From contig DASSKF010000102.1 in the NCBI GenBank assembly GCA_035690725.1, positions 1 to 17,910 of the forward strand: a stretch of 17,910 nt of DNA, in the 5' to 3' direction. Positions 1 to 6,987 of this stretch are shown here, piece after piece (the first letter of the stretch is position 1; each line of letters begins with the position of its first letter). Below the pieces are notes generated by a model, which saw only the letters and a program-made list of their open reading frames with translations, made no database searches and had not been told where the DNA came from. The stretch comes from DASSKF01 sp035690725 (lineage in GTDB: Bacteria; Actinomycetota; Actinomycetes; Actinomycetales; Dermatophilaceae). The position numbers and the translations under genes were made by a program.

Positions 1-44
1 TGACCCGGGCCGAGGCGATGAGCCTCGTGCAGGGGAGCCGGTGA
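1..44 (+). CDS. folE: GTP cyclohydrolase I, C-terminal end only (partial)
   Basis: Only the last 13 codons (from base 3) are in the window. They read TRAEAMSLVQGSR and then a TGA at 42-44. This resembles the short Arg/Ala/Glu-rich C-terminal helix that ends actinobacterial FolE, and folE is the expected gene directly before folP. FolE converts GTP to dihydroneopterin triphosphate, the first step of folate synthesis. Its stop overlaps the folP GTG start (GTGA), so the two are translationally coupled. The call rests mainly on gene order, because 13 residues are too few for identification by sequence alone. Confidence 0.7.
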   Translation, partial: TRAEAMSLVQGSR

Positions 45-862
45 CCGCTGCCGCCACCCTCGTCATGGGCGTCGTCAACGTGACGCCCGACTCCTTCAGT
101 GACGGCGGGCTCTGGTTCGAGCCGGACGCCGCCATCGCCCACGGTCGCGAGCTGCTCGAGCAGGGCGCCGACATCGTCGACGTGGGTGGCGAGTCCACGC
201 GCCCGGGCGCCGAACGCCCCGACGAGGACGAGGAGTTGCGCCGGGTGCTGCCGGTCGTGCGCGCCCTCGCGGCCGACGGTGCGCGCGTCTCGATCGACAC
301 CATGCGCGCGGGCGTGGCCCGGGAGGCGCTGGAGGCCGGTGCGACGATGGTCAACGACGTCAGCGGCGGCCTCGCCGACCGCGGCATGCCGTCCGTCGCC
401 GCCGACACCGGGGTCCCGTTCGTCGTCATGCACTGGCGCGGCCACAGCGCCGACATGCAGTCCCGCGCGCGCTACGAGGACGTCGTGGCAGACGTGTGCG
501 GCGAGCTCTCCGAGCGCGTCGAGACCCTGCTCGGACAGGGGCTCCGGCGCGAGCAGCTGCTGCTCGATCCCGGCCTCGGCTTCGCCAAGAAGTCGGGACA
601 CAACTGGTCGCTGCTGCGGCACCTCGACCAGCTGCAGGGCCTGGGCCTTCCGGTGCTCGTCGGCGCCTCCCGCAAGACCTTCCTCGGTCGGCTGACACCC
701 CTGGCCGACGGCAGCCCGCGACCGGCCGCGGACCGTGACGCCGCGACGGTGGCCACCAGCGTGGTGGCCGCCCAGGCCGGGGTGTGGGGGATCCGCGTGC
801 ACAACGTCCGCGACACCGTGGACGCACTGCGGGTGGTTCGGGCGCTCGAGGAGGCGCCGTGA
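41..862 (+). CDS. folP: Dihydropteroate synthase
   Basis: This cytosolic TIM-barrel enzyme (273 aa, normal length) joins 6-hydroxymethyl-dihydropterin pyrophosphate to p-aminobenzoate to give dihydropteroate; it is the sulfonamide target. Family signatures are complete: MGVVNVTPDSFSDGG at residues 9-23, DVGGESTRPG at 47-56, SIDT near 84-87, NDVSGG at 105-110, DPGLGFAKK at 176-184 and GASRKTFLG at 208-216. The GTG start at 41 is chosen because it overlaps the folE stop and leaves only a short leader before the first barrel strand. The gene's own stop at 860-862 overlaps the GTG of folBK in the same GTGA manner. It is therefore the second gene of a tightly coupled folate operon. The shorter open frames inside it on other strands are GC-rich shadows. 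Confidence 0.97.
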   Translation: MTAAATLVMGVVNVTPDSFSDGGLWFEPDAAIAHGRELLEQGADIVDVGGESTRPGAERPDEDEELRRVLPVVRALAADGARVSIDTMRAGVAREALEAGATMVNDVSGGLADRGMPSVAADTGVPFVVMHWRGHSADMQSRARYEDVVADVCGELSERVETLLGQGLRREQLLLDPGLGFAKKSGHNWSLLRHLDQLQGLGLPVLVGASRKTFLGRLTPLADGSPRPAADRDAATVATSVVAAQAGVWGIRVHNVRDTVDALRVVRALEEAP

Positions 863-1773
863 GCCCGGGCTCGACCGACCGGATCACCGTGCGCGGCATC
901 GCCGCCCGCGGCTTCCACGGCGTGCTCCCCGAGGAGAAGCAGGCCGGGCAGCGGTTCTGCGCCGACGTCGTGCTCGAGGTGGACACCCACCGCGCCGGGG
1001 AGAGCGACGACCTCGCCGACACCGTCAACTACGCCGAGGTGGCCCGTGCCGCGAACGAGGTGCTCACCGGCCCCTCGCTCGACCTGGTGGAGACCGTGGC
1101 GAACCGGATCGCGAAGGCGAGCCTGCGGCATACCGCGGTGGAGGCGGTCGAGGTCACCGTGCACAAGCCGGAGGCGCCGGTCGGCGTGCCGTTCGAGGAC
1201 GTCACCGTGCACGTGCGGCGCGAGCGCGACGTGCCGGTCGTCGTGGCGCTGGGGGGCAACCTGGGCCGGCCGGCCCGGACCCTGGCCGACGCGGTGACCG
1301 AGCTCGACGCGCTCGACGGCCTTGACGTGCAGCAGGTCTCAGCGCTGGTGGAGACCGACCCGGTGGGCGGGCCGGAGCAGCCGGACTACCTCAACGCGGT
1401 GGTCGTCGCGCGGACCCGGATGGCGCCGCGCCACCTGCTGCGCGAGCTGCACGCCATCGAGGCGCGGCACGGCCGCGAGCGAATCGTCCGCTGGGGCGCC
1501 CGGACGCTGGACCTGGACCTGGTGCAGTACGGCGAGCCGGCGACCGGTGGGGACCTCGTCCTGGGCGACCCCGAGCTGACGCTGCCGCACCCGCGCGCCC
1601 ACGAGCGGGCGTTCGTGCTCCTCCCGTGGCAGGAGGCCGACCCACAGGCGCGGCTGCGGGTGGGCGACGACGTGGTCGAGGTGGCCGACCTCGCCGACCG
1701 CGTCGGGTCCGAGGGGGTGCGGCCCGGTCCGGCGTGGCCGGTTCCGTGGTGGCGTGCGGGGGCCTCGTGCTGA
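859..1773 (+). CDS. folBK: Dihydroneopterin aldolase / HPPK bifunctional fusion
   Basis: The 304-residue protein carries two folate enzymes in pathway order. Residues about 7-120 are dihydroneopterin aldolase (FolB), with DTVNYAEV near 54-61, LVETVANRI at 76-84 and VEVTVHKPEAP at 97-107. Residues about 126-285 are hydroxymethyl-dihydropterin pyrophosphokinase (FolK), with VVALGGNLG at 128-136, DYLNAVV at 176-182 and RWGARTLDLDLVQYG at 211-225, the last holding the Mg/ATP-binding aspartates. An open frame extends upstream to 784, but GTG 859 overlaps the folP stop and starts directly before the FolB fold, so it is preferred. In Mycobacterium folB and folK are separate neighbours; here no stop separates them. 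The tail after about residue 285 is low-complexity and probably disordered. Confidence 0.95.
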   Translation: MSPGSTDRITVRGIAARGFHGVLPEEKQAGQRFCADVVLEVDTHRAGESDDLADTVNYAEVARAANEVLTGPSLDLVETVANRIAKASLRHTAVEAVEVTVHKPEAPVGVPFEDVTVHVRRERDVPVVVALGGNLGRPARTLADAVTELDALDGLDVQQVSALVETDPVGGPEQPDYLNAVVVARTRMAPRHLLRELHAIEARHGRERIVRWGARTLDLDLVQYGEPATGGDLVLGDPELTLPHPRAHERAFVLLPWQEADPQARLRVGDDVVEVADLADRVGSEGVRPGPAWPVPWWRAGASC

Positions 1774-2246
1774 ACCAGGACCGGGGAGTCACCGTCGCGT
1801 TCACGGTGGGTGCCGGCGTCGTGGTGGGCGCGCTCGCATGGGTCGGGCTCACCCTGTGGGTGAACGGCGGCCACGACCTGCCGCAGCCGTCGTGGATCGG
1901 GATCGTGGTCATGGTGCTCATGGCGATGGCGGTCCTCGCGGCGGCGTGGGACATCCGGCGCTACCTGCGCGGCGGGTCCCGGCGGATGCCGAGCCCGCAG
2001 CGGGGTCGACGCACCCTGGTCGCCGCGCAGGCCTGCGCCCTGGGCGGTGCCGTGATCGCCGGGTGGTATGCCGCCCAGGCGGTCGTCCTGGTGCCGGACA
2101 CCGACGTGCCGTCGGTGCGCGGCCACCTGTGGTTCACCCTGGGCCTCGTCGGTGCGGCCGTGGTGCTCGCCGCCGCCGGGCTGCGGGCGCAGGGGTGGTG
2201 CCGGATCCCCGACCCGCGTCGGCACGACGACGAGGACGACGACTGA
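1767..2246 (+). CDS. DUF3180 family integral membrane protein
   Basis: This 159-residue protein has four predicted membrane helices, at about residues 9-31, 43-61, 84-108 and 120-141. It has a basic loop between helices 2 and 3 and ends in CRIPDP followed by a run of Asp/Glu/His. That helix layout, the TLVAAQACALGGAVIAGWYA helix and the CRIP motif at the C-terminus match the actinobacterial DUF3180 family, whose genes regularly follow folK. The function is unknown. Position suggests a membrane role co-regulated with folate synthesis, but that is inference. GTG 1767 is chosen because it overlaps the folBK stop by 7 bases and places helix 1 at the N-terminus; the frame is open further upstream, but only through folK shadow sequence. 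It is the last gene of the folate operon and converges on nuoD. Confidence 0.85.
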   Translation: MLNQDRGVTVAFTVGAGVVVGALAWVGLTLWVNGGHDLPQPSWIGIVVMVLMAMAVLAAAWDIRRYLRGGSRRMPSPQRGRRTLVAAQACALGGAVIAGWYAAQAVVLVPDTDVPSVRGHLWFTLGLVGAAVVLAAAGLRAQGWCRIPDPRRHDDEDDD

Positions 2247-2259
2247 GCCGGCCCGGGAA

Positions 2260-2334
2260 GTGACCGAGCGGGTGGGTTCTCGGTCCGGCTCGGAGGCTTC
2301 GGCCTGAGATGTGGCCGAGCGGGTGGGTTCTCGG
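2260..2334. repeat. Two direct copies of a 24-base intergenic repeat
   Basis: Copies lie at 2260-2283 and 2311-2334, 51 bases apart, and differ at one base. The shared 20-base core is CCGAGCGGGTGGGTTCTCGG, whose ends (CCGAG/CTCGG) are inverted repeats. The words GATGTGGCCG (2308-2317) and GAAGCCGTGTCCGG (2334-2347), which flank or overlap the second copy, recur at 8920-8929 and 8903-8916 upstream of lysS. This suggests a small dispersed intergenic repeat family. No coding potential was seen. Confidence 0.7.
2262..2308. terminator. Candidate bidirectional terminator hairpins between convergent genes
   Basis: Two hairpins lie between the convergent DUF3180 (+) and nuoD (-) stops. The first is GACCGAG (2262-2268) paired with CTCGGTC (2279-2285) around a 10-base loop. 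The second is CTC-GG-AGGC, loop TTCG, GCCT-GAG at 2289-2308, with a C(UUCG)G-type tetraloop and a two-base bulge. There is no T-tract, as is common in high-GC Actinobacteria. The role is inferred from position. Confidence 0.35.
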
Positions 2335-2360
2335 AAGCCGTGTCCGGCTCGGTGCCGGGC

Positions 2361-3530
2361 CTACTTGTCGATGTCGCCGACCACGAAGAACATCGACCCG
2401 AGGATCGCGACCATGTCCGCGATGAGGTTGTCCGGCAGCACCTCGCCGAGCACCGAGATGTTGTTGAACGACGCCGACCGCAGCTTCAGCCGCCACGGCG
2501 TCTTGTCCCCGCGTGACACCAGGTAGTAGCCGTTGAAGCCCAACGGGTTCTCGGTCTGGCTGTAGATGTGCCCCTCCGGGACGCGCAGCACCTTGGGCAG
2601 CTTGACGTTGATCGGGCCCTGCGGCAGTGACCCCAGCACCCCGACGCAGTGCTCGGCGATGTCGAGGCTGACGTGCACCTGCTCCATCAGCACCTCGAGC
2701 CGCGCGAGGCAGTCACCCTCGCTGCGGGTCACGACCCGGCCGGGGCCACCGGGACGGAACAACTCGGCATACGCGAGGTAGGGGTCGTCCCGGCGCAGGT
2801 CGAAGTCCAGACCGGAGGCGCGGGCAATCGGGCCGGAAACGCCATACGAGGCAATGGTTTCCGTCGAGAGGACGCCGACACCTCTGGTGCGGGCGTGCAG
2901 GATCTCGTTGTCGAGCAGCATGCTCTCCAGATCCGGCATCCGGTTGCGGACGGCGCGGATCGCCTGGTCCACGCGTCCCAGCCAGCCCGCCGGCAGGTCC
3001 TCCTTGAGCCCGCCGACCCGGTTGAACATGTAGTGCATCCGCCCGCCGGAGGCCTCCTCCATGACCGCCTGCAGCTCCTCGCGCTCCCGGAACGAGTAGA
3101 AGATCGGCGTGACCGCTCCCAGCTCGAGCGGGTAGGACCCGAGGAACATCAGGTGGTTGAGCACCCGGTTGAGCTCGGACAGCAGGGTGCGCGCCCAGGT
3201 CGCGCGCTCGGGCACCTCCATCCCGAGCATCGTCTCGACCGCGAGCACCACGCCGATCTCGTTGCAGAACGCCGACAGCCAGTCGTGCCGGTTCGCCAGG
3301 ACGAGGATCTGCCGGTAGTCGCGGACCTCGAACAGCTTCTCCGCGCCGCGGTGCATGTAGCCGACGATCGGTTCCGCGCTGACGATGCGCTCCCCGTCGA
3401 CGACGATCCGCAGCCGCAGCACCCCGTGGGTGGCCGGGTGCTGCGGGCCGATGTTGAGCACCATGTCGGCCGTCGCGAGCTCACCGGCGCCGACGCCGAC
3501 GGTCAGCTCGCGCTGGCTCTGCGTGGACAT
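2361..3530 (-). CDS. nuoD: NADH-quinone oxidoreductase subunit D paralogue (orphan NuoD)
   Basis: The 389-residue protein is a full-length NuoD/49-kDa complex I subunit (NiFe-hydrogenase large-subunit fold). It has NIGPQHPATHGVLRL at 26-40, GYMHRGAEK at 57-65, the CNE motif at 89-91, SGGRMHYMFNRVGG and a VGDIDK C-terminus (canonical FGEVDR). No other nuo genes are nearby, so this is not the nuo operon copy; some actinobacteria, such as Streptomyces, are known to carry a second NuoD. His35 of the quinone pocket is kept, but the conserved pocket Tyr (LDY in bovine NDUFS2) is Trp84 (codon 3279-3281), and the Asp of LDLGA is Glu136 (codon 3123-3125). The role may therefore differ from standard quinone reduction. 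The start ATG at 3530 lies 21 bases after the methyltransferase stop, so the two are probably cotranscribed. The Shine-Dalgarno sequence is weak. Confidence 0.93.
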   Translation of the reverse strand: MSTQSQRELTVGVGAGELATADMVLNIGPQHPATHGVLRLRIVVDGERIVSAEPIVGYMHRGAEKLFEVRDYRQILVLANRHDWLSAFCNEIGVVLAVETMLGMEVPERATWARTLLSELNRVLNHLMFLGSYPLELGAVTPIFYSFREREELQAVMEEASGGRMHYMFNRVGGLKEDLPAGWLGRVDQAIRAVRNRMPDLESMLLDNEILHARTRGVGVLSTETIASYGVSGPIARASGLDFDLRRDDPYLAYAELFRPGGPGRVVTRSEGDCLARLEVLMEQVHVSLDIAEHCVGVLGSLPQGPINVKLPKVLRVPEGHIYSQTENPLGFNGYYLVSRGDKTPWRLKLRSASFNNISVLGEVLPDNLIADMVAILGSMFFVVGDIDK

Positions 3531-3551
3531 GGCGGCCAGTCTGCCAGCCCC

Positions 3552-4511
3552 TCAGGTGAGGTAGCGGAACGCCCAGAGGAAGTCGCCCAGGCCGCCGCGA
3601 GCAGTCAGGGCCGCCGCAGCCGAGCTCTCCGCCAGCTGCAGGAGGTATGCCGAGGGGTCGCGTCGCGCGAGCGCGTGCGACGGCGTGCCCGCTCGGAGGC
3701 CGAGGCGCTGCAGCGCCCGACGCTGGTCGAGCAGGTCGTCGTGGTCGAGGCTGTCCATGGCGACGTGGGCGGTGACGTCGCAGCTGCCGTCCGGGACGGG
3801 ACGCACCTGCTGACCTGAGCGGTACCCGGTCAGCGTCCCCCGGTGCGGCCGGTCGCCCCGGCGGTGCCCGTAGTCGACCGCCACCGCGATCCCGTGGTCG
3901 ACGAGCTTGAGGGCGCGGTCCCAGGCCTCGTCGCGGGCACGCCCGACCTCGACGCGGTCCCCGGGCTCGGCGTCGTGCACGGGCCAGTGCTGCTCGCACC
4001 AGCGCCGGTCCTCGGCCGCCACGGTGTCGCCGAGCCGTTCCTCGCCGGTGTCCGCTTCGACGAGCACCTGCCGGAGCTCTCCGTACTCGTCGACCTCACC
4101 CACCTCGCAGGGCACGACGTCGAGCCACTCGTGGGCGAGCAGCAGGGTGCATCCGGGCAGGGCGACGAGGTCGTCCGGGAGGGTGGCGCCGCCCGGGGAG
4201 CGGACCCACTCCACGTCCTCGGGCAGGCAGGCCGGCCGGTCCACCACGTCGACACCCAGGAGCCGGACCTGGGGCAGCAGGGGGCGCAGCTGGCCGAGCA
4301 GCTCGCCGCGGCCGCAGCCCAGGTCGACCACCGTGTCGAACCGGTGCTCGTCGGCCATGGTCGCGATCGCGCGGGCGAACTGCATCCCTCCGCCCGGGAT
4401 GCCCTGCGTCGAGGTGGCGAAGTGGCCGCCCGGTCCCGCGCTCGAGCGGTAGAAGCCGTGGCCGGCATACAGGGCTTGCTGCCAGGCAACCGGCCACGGG
4501 ACCCACGTCAT
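3552..4511 (-). CDS. MidA/NDUFAF7-like SAM-dependent methyltransferase (DUF185)
   Basis: This 319-residue Rossmann methyltransferase belongs to the Methyltransf_28 (DUF185) family. Visible landmarks in order are GHFATS at 29-34 (GDFxTS in the family), the SAM-binding loop VVDLGCGRGELL at 61-72, AHEWLDVVPCE at 126-136 (family NEFFDALPV-like), VAVDYG at 210-215, and GTLTGY...PVPDGSCDVTAHVAMDSL at 225-255. The family member NDUFAF7 (MidA) symmetrically dimethylates an arginine of NDUFS2, the mitochondrial NuoD homologue, during complex I assembly. This gene lies directly upstream of a nuoD paralogue on the same strand, so an arginine methyltransferase acting on that protein is a reasonable inference, not proven. 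ATG 4511 has TAGGCA six bases upstream, so the transcript may be leaderless; AAGG is only 3 bases away. The gene is divergent from the DUF2520 gene. Confidence 0.85.
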   Translation of the reverse strand: MTWVPWPVAWQQALYAGHGFYRSSAGPGGHFATSTQGIPGGGMQFARAIATMADEHRFDTVVDLGCGRGELLGQLRPLLPQVRLLGVDVVDRPACLPEDVEWVRSPGGATLPDDLVALPGCTLLLAHEWLDVVPCEVGEVDEYGELRQVLVEADTGEERLGDTVAAEDRRWCEQHWPVHDAEPGDRVEVGRARDEAWDRALKLVDHGIAVAVDYGHRRGDRPHRGTLTGYRSGQQVRPVPDGSCDVTAHVAMDSLDHDDLLDQRRALQRLGLRAGTPSHALARRDPSAYLLQLAESSAAAALTARGGLGDFLWAFRYLT

Positions 4512-4581
4512 GGGCCTTGCCTACGCGCCCACAGCCCGGCGGCGCAAGCGGCCGGGCCGGGGCCGCGGGCGTTGGGGTCGC

Positions 4582-4587
4582 TACCGT
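4582..4587 (+). promoter_or_regulatory. Candidate -10 element of a leaderless promoter (DUF2520 gene)
   Basis: TACCGT ends 7 bases before the GTG at 4595, with no Shine-Dalgarno sequence. A TANNNT box 6-7 bases before a start codon is the usual picture for leaderless actinobacterial mRNAs. No convincing -35 was seen. The box supports GTG 4595 over TTG 4517 and GTG 4586 as the true start. Confidence 0.45.
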
Positions 4588-4594
4588 GCCCCCT

Positions 4595-5506
4595 GTGAGC
4601 GCACCGACCGAGCGACCCGCCCGGCTGGACGTCGGGGTCGTGGGCGCGGGCCGGGTGGGGGCCGTGCTGGGAGCGGCGCTGCGGACCGCGGGCCACCGCG
4701 TGGTCGCCACGTCGGCGGTGACCGAGGAGTCGCGCGAGCGCGCGGCGGCGCTGCTGCCCGGCGTGCCGGTCCTGGCGGTGCCCGAGGTCGTCGAACGCGC
4801 CGAGCTGGTGCTGCTCACCGTGCCGGACGACGCGCTGGTGGACCTGCTGCGAGGACTGACGGCGACCCAGGCCTGGCAGGCCGGGCAGATCCTCGTGCAC
4901 ACGTCCGGACGGTTCGGGGCGGACGTCTTCGACGCCTGCGTCGGCGCTCACGTGCTCGGGCTGGCCCTGCACCCCGTCATGGCCTTCACCGGGACCTCCA
5001 TGGACCTCGAGCGGCTGACCGACTGCCACTTCGGGGTCACTGCACCCGAGCAGCTGCGGCCGGTGGCCGAGGCGCTCGTGGTCGAGATGGGCGGCGAGCC
5101 GGAGTGGATCGCCGAGGCCGACCGGCCGCGCTACCACGCGGCGCTCGCGCACGGCTCCAACCACCTCGTCACCCTCGTGGCCCAAGCCATGCAGGTCCTG
5201 GCCCACGCCGGCGTGCGGGACCCGCGGCGGATGCTGGAGCCGCTGCTGGAGGCGAGCCTCGACAACGCCCTCCGACTGGGCGACGCGGGCCTGACCGGGC
5301 CGGTCGCGCGCGGCGACGCCGGAACCGTCGCGGCGCACCTGCAGCGGCTGCGAGCCGAGACCCCGGACGTGCGCCCCAGCTACCTCGCGCTCGCGCGCGC
5401 CACCGCGGAGCGTGCGCTGGCGAGCGGCCGGTTGTCGCCTGCCGCCGCGGCCGAGCTGCTGGAGACCCTGGCCGACCTCGACCCCGGCACGGACCCCCCG
5501 GAGTGA
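4595..5506 (+). CDS. Rossmann-fold and DUF2520 domain oxidoreductase-like protein
   Basis: The 303-residue protein has an N-terminal NAD(P)-binding domain (GVVGAGRVG at 14-22, with GxGxxG at 17-22). A helical C-terminal DUF2520 domain follows and includes LALHPVMAFTGTS and the YHAALAHGSNHL segment. This architecture resembles ketopantoate reductases and F420:NADP oxidoreductases, with a C-terminal helical bundle completing the active site. In Actinobacteria the gene regularly sits directly before panC; here only 7 bases separate them. A role as a non-PanE ketopantoate reductase making pantoate for PanC is a reasonable guess from fold and context, but the enzyme activity is not shown by sequence. 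GTG 4595 is chosen because the upstream residues are low-complexity and a leaderless-type -10 box lies just ahead. Confidence 0.85.
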   Translation: MSAPTERPARLDVGVVGAGRVGAVLGAALRTAGHRVVATSAVTEESRERAAALLPGVPVLAVPEVVERAELVLLTVPDDALVDLLRGLTATQAWQAGQILVHTSGRFGADVFDACVGAHVLGLALHPVMAFTGTSMDLERLTDCHFGVTAPEQLRPVAEALVVEMGGEPEWIAEADRPRYHAALAHGSNHLVTLVAQAMQVLAHAGVRDPRRMLEPLLEASLDNALRLGDAGLTGPVARGDAGTVAAHLQRLRAETPDVRPSYLALARATAERALASGRLSPAAAAELLETLADLDPGTDPPE

Positions 5507-5513
5507 GCGCGAC

Positions 5514-6446
5514 ATGAGCAGTGGACCCACCGCCGAGCCCTCGACCGCGAGCGGCCGCCCGAGGCTGAGCCGCACGCGCGAGGAGCTGGCCGTTGCCCGG
5601 GCGGACCTGCCGGGCCGGGTCGCGGTGGTCATGACGATGGGTGCCCTGCACGCGGGCCACGCCGAGCTCGTCCGCCGCGCCCGCCGCGAGGCCGACCACG
5701 TGCTCGTCACGATCTTCCTCAACCCCCTGCAGTTCGGCGCCGGGGAGGACCTGTCCCGCTACCCCCGCACGCTCGACACGGACCTGGCGATCTGCGGCCG
5801 GGAGGGCGTGGACCTCGTGTTCGCCCCGACCCCGGACGTCATCTACCCCGAGGGCGACCCGGGCGTGCGCATCAGCGCCGGCCCGCTCGGCGAGGTGCTC
5901 GAGGGGCGCTCCCGGCCGGGCCACTTCGACGGCGTCCTCACCGTCGTCGCCAAGCTGCTGCACCTGGCCCGAGCCGACCGGGCCTACTTCGGCCAGAAGG
6001 ACGCCCAGCAGCTGCTGCTCATCCGCCGGATGGCGCGCGACCTCGACTTCCCCGTCGAGGTGGTCTCGGTGCCGACCGTGCGGGAGGAGGACGGCCTGGC
6101 CATGAGCAGCCGCAACGCCTACCTCACGCCGTCCGACCGGGAGGCCGCCCTGAGCCTCTCCCGTGCGCTTCGGGCCGGTGCGGACGCCGCGGTCGAGGGC
6201 CCGTCCGCGGTGCGTCGCGCGGCCCGGGGCGTGCTGGTCACCGAGCCGCTGGTGCTCACCGACTACCTCGTGCTCGTGCACCCCACGACGCTGGAGGACG
6301 TGCCGGAGTGGTACCACGGCGAGGCCCTCCTCGCGGTCGCCGCCCGGGTCGGCACCACCCGGCTCATCGACAACCAACCGCTGCGGGTCGGCCCCCGGGG
6401 AGGCCCACTGGACGTGTCAGGGGCCGGGGGCACGATGGAGCCATGA
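5514..6446 (+). CDS. panC: Pantoate--beta-alanine ligase (pantothenate synthetase)
   Basis: PanC (310 aa) condenses pantoate and beta-alanine with ATP in the cytosol, the last step of pantothenate synthesis. It has the nucleotidyl-transferase HIGH-type motif TMGALHAGH at 41-49, FLNPLQFG at 68-75, a GHFDGV region, AYFGQKDAQQLLLIRRM, and the KMSKS-like region MSSRNAYL. The first motif normally reads PTMGALH; here Pro is replaced by Met, which is unusual but keeps the catalytic histidines. ATG 5514 gives a short disordered leader of about 20 residues. The upstream extension to 5412 overlaps the DUF2520 gene and is rejected. The stop overlaps the next gene's ATG (ATGA at 6443-6446), so translation is coupled. 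panD and coaX, which usually follow panC in related genomes, are not here. Confidence 0.96.
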   Translation: MSSGPTAEPSTASGRPRLSRTREELAVARADLPGRVAVVMTMGALHAGHAELVRRARREADHVLVTIFLNPLQFGAGEDLSRYPRTLDTDLAICGREGVDLVFAPTPDVIYPEGDPGVRISAGPLGEVLEGRSRPGHFDGVLTVVAKLLHLARADRAYFGQKDAQQLLLIRRMARDLDFPVEVVSVPTVREEDGLAMSSRNAYLTPSDREAALSLSRALRAGADAAVEGPSAVRRAARGVLVTEPLVLTDYLVLVHPTTLEDVPEWYHGEALLAVAARVGTTRLIDNQPLRVGPRGGPLDVSGAGGTMEP

Positions 6447-6964
6447 CGGGATCCGTCGCGACCCACCACGCGGTCGTCGAGAGCCCCATCGGACCGCTGT
6501 CCCTGGGCGTCCACGACGAGGCCGTCACCGCGCTGTACATGCGCACCCGCCGCCACGCCCCCGACGACGACGGGCTGGGGGAGCGGGTCGACCCGAGCGA
6601 CGACGCCGTCCTCGCCGAGGCCGCGCGCCAGCTGGCCGAGTACTTCGCCGGCGAGCGACAGGAGTTCGCGCTGCCCCTTGCCCCCGCGGGCACGGACTTC
6701 CAACAGCGGGTATGGCGTGCGCTCACCGAGATCCCGTACGGGACCACCGAGTCATACGGGGACCTGGCACGACGGATCGGGGCGGGCCCCAGCGCGTGCC
6801 GCGCCGTAGGCCTCGCGAACGGCCGCAACCCGATCAGCATCGTCATTCCCTGCCACCGGGTGATCGGGGCCTCCGGGTCGCTCACCGGCTACGGGGGCGG
6901 GCTCGAGCGCAAGCAGTTCCTGCTGGAGCTGGAGCGCCGCGCCGCCGGCCTCGTCCTGTTCTGA
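6443..6964 (+). CDS. ogt: Methylated-DNA--[protein]-cysteine S-methyltransferase
   Basis: This 173-residue suicide repair protein transfers alkyl groups from O6-alkylguanine in DNA to its own cysteine. The N-terminal half (1-80) is the degenerate RNase H-like domain. The C-terminal half has FQQRVWRALTEIPYGTTESYGDLA at about 86-109, ACRAVGLANGRNP at 118-130 with the arginine finger Arg120, and the active site IPCHRVIG with acceptor Cys137. The length fits Ogt-type, single-domain enzymes without the Ada regulatory part. The ATG overlaps the panC stop, so it is read as the last gene of the panC transcript, an unusual partner for pantothenate synthesis. Expression would then be constitutive rather than induced by alkylation, which is inference. 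It converges on the secreted-protein gene 23 bases downstream. Confidence 0.95.
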   Translation: MTGSVATHHAVVESPIGPLSLGVHDEAVTALYMRTRRHAPDDDGLGERVDPSDDAVLAEAARQLAEYFAGERQEFALPLAPAGTDFQQRVWRALTEIPYGTTESYGDLARRIGAGPSACRAVGLANGRNPISIVIPCHRVIGASGSLTGYGGGLERKQFLLELERRAAGLVLF

Positions 6965-6987
6965 TCCTTCCCCGGTCGGCAACGAGG

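Noticed and set aside
2308..2340. tRNA-Ser-like D-arm word (GTGGCCGAGCGG) in the intergenic repeat
   Set aside because: No acceptor stem, anticodon arm or TPsiC arm follows; the word is part of the local direct repeat.
2649..3818. 389-codon plus-strand open frame opposite nuoD
   Set aside because: It is antisense to the highly conserved nuoD; the frame stays open because of GC-rich third positions and has no recognisable domain.
5169..6377. 402-codon minus-strand open frame opposite panC
   Set aside because: It is a shadow of panC and the DUF2520 gene; no family resemblance was seen.
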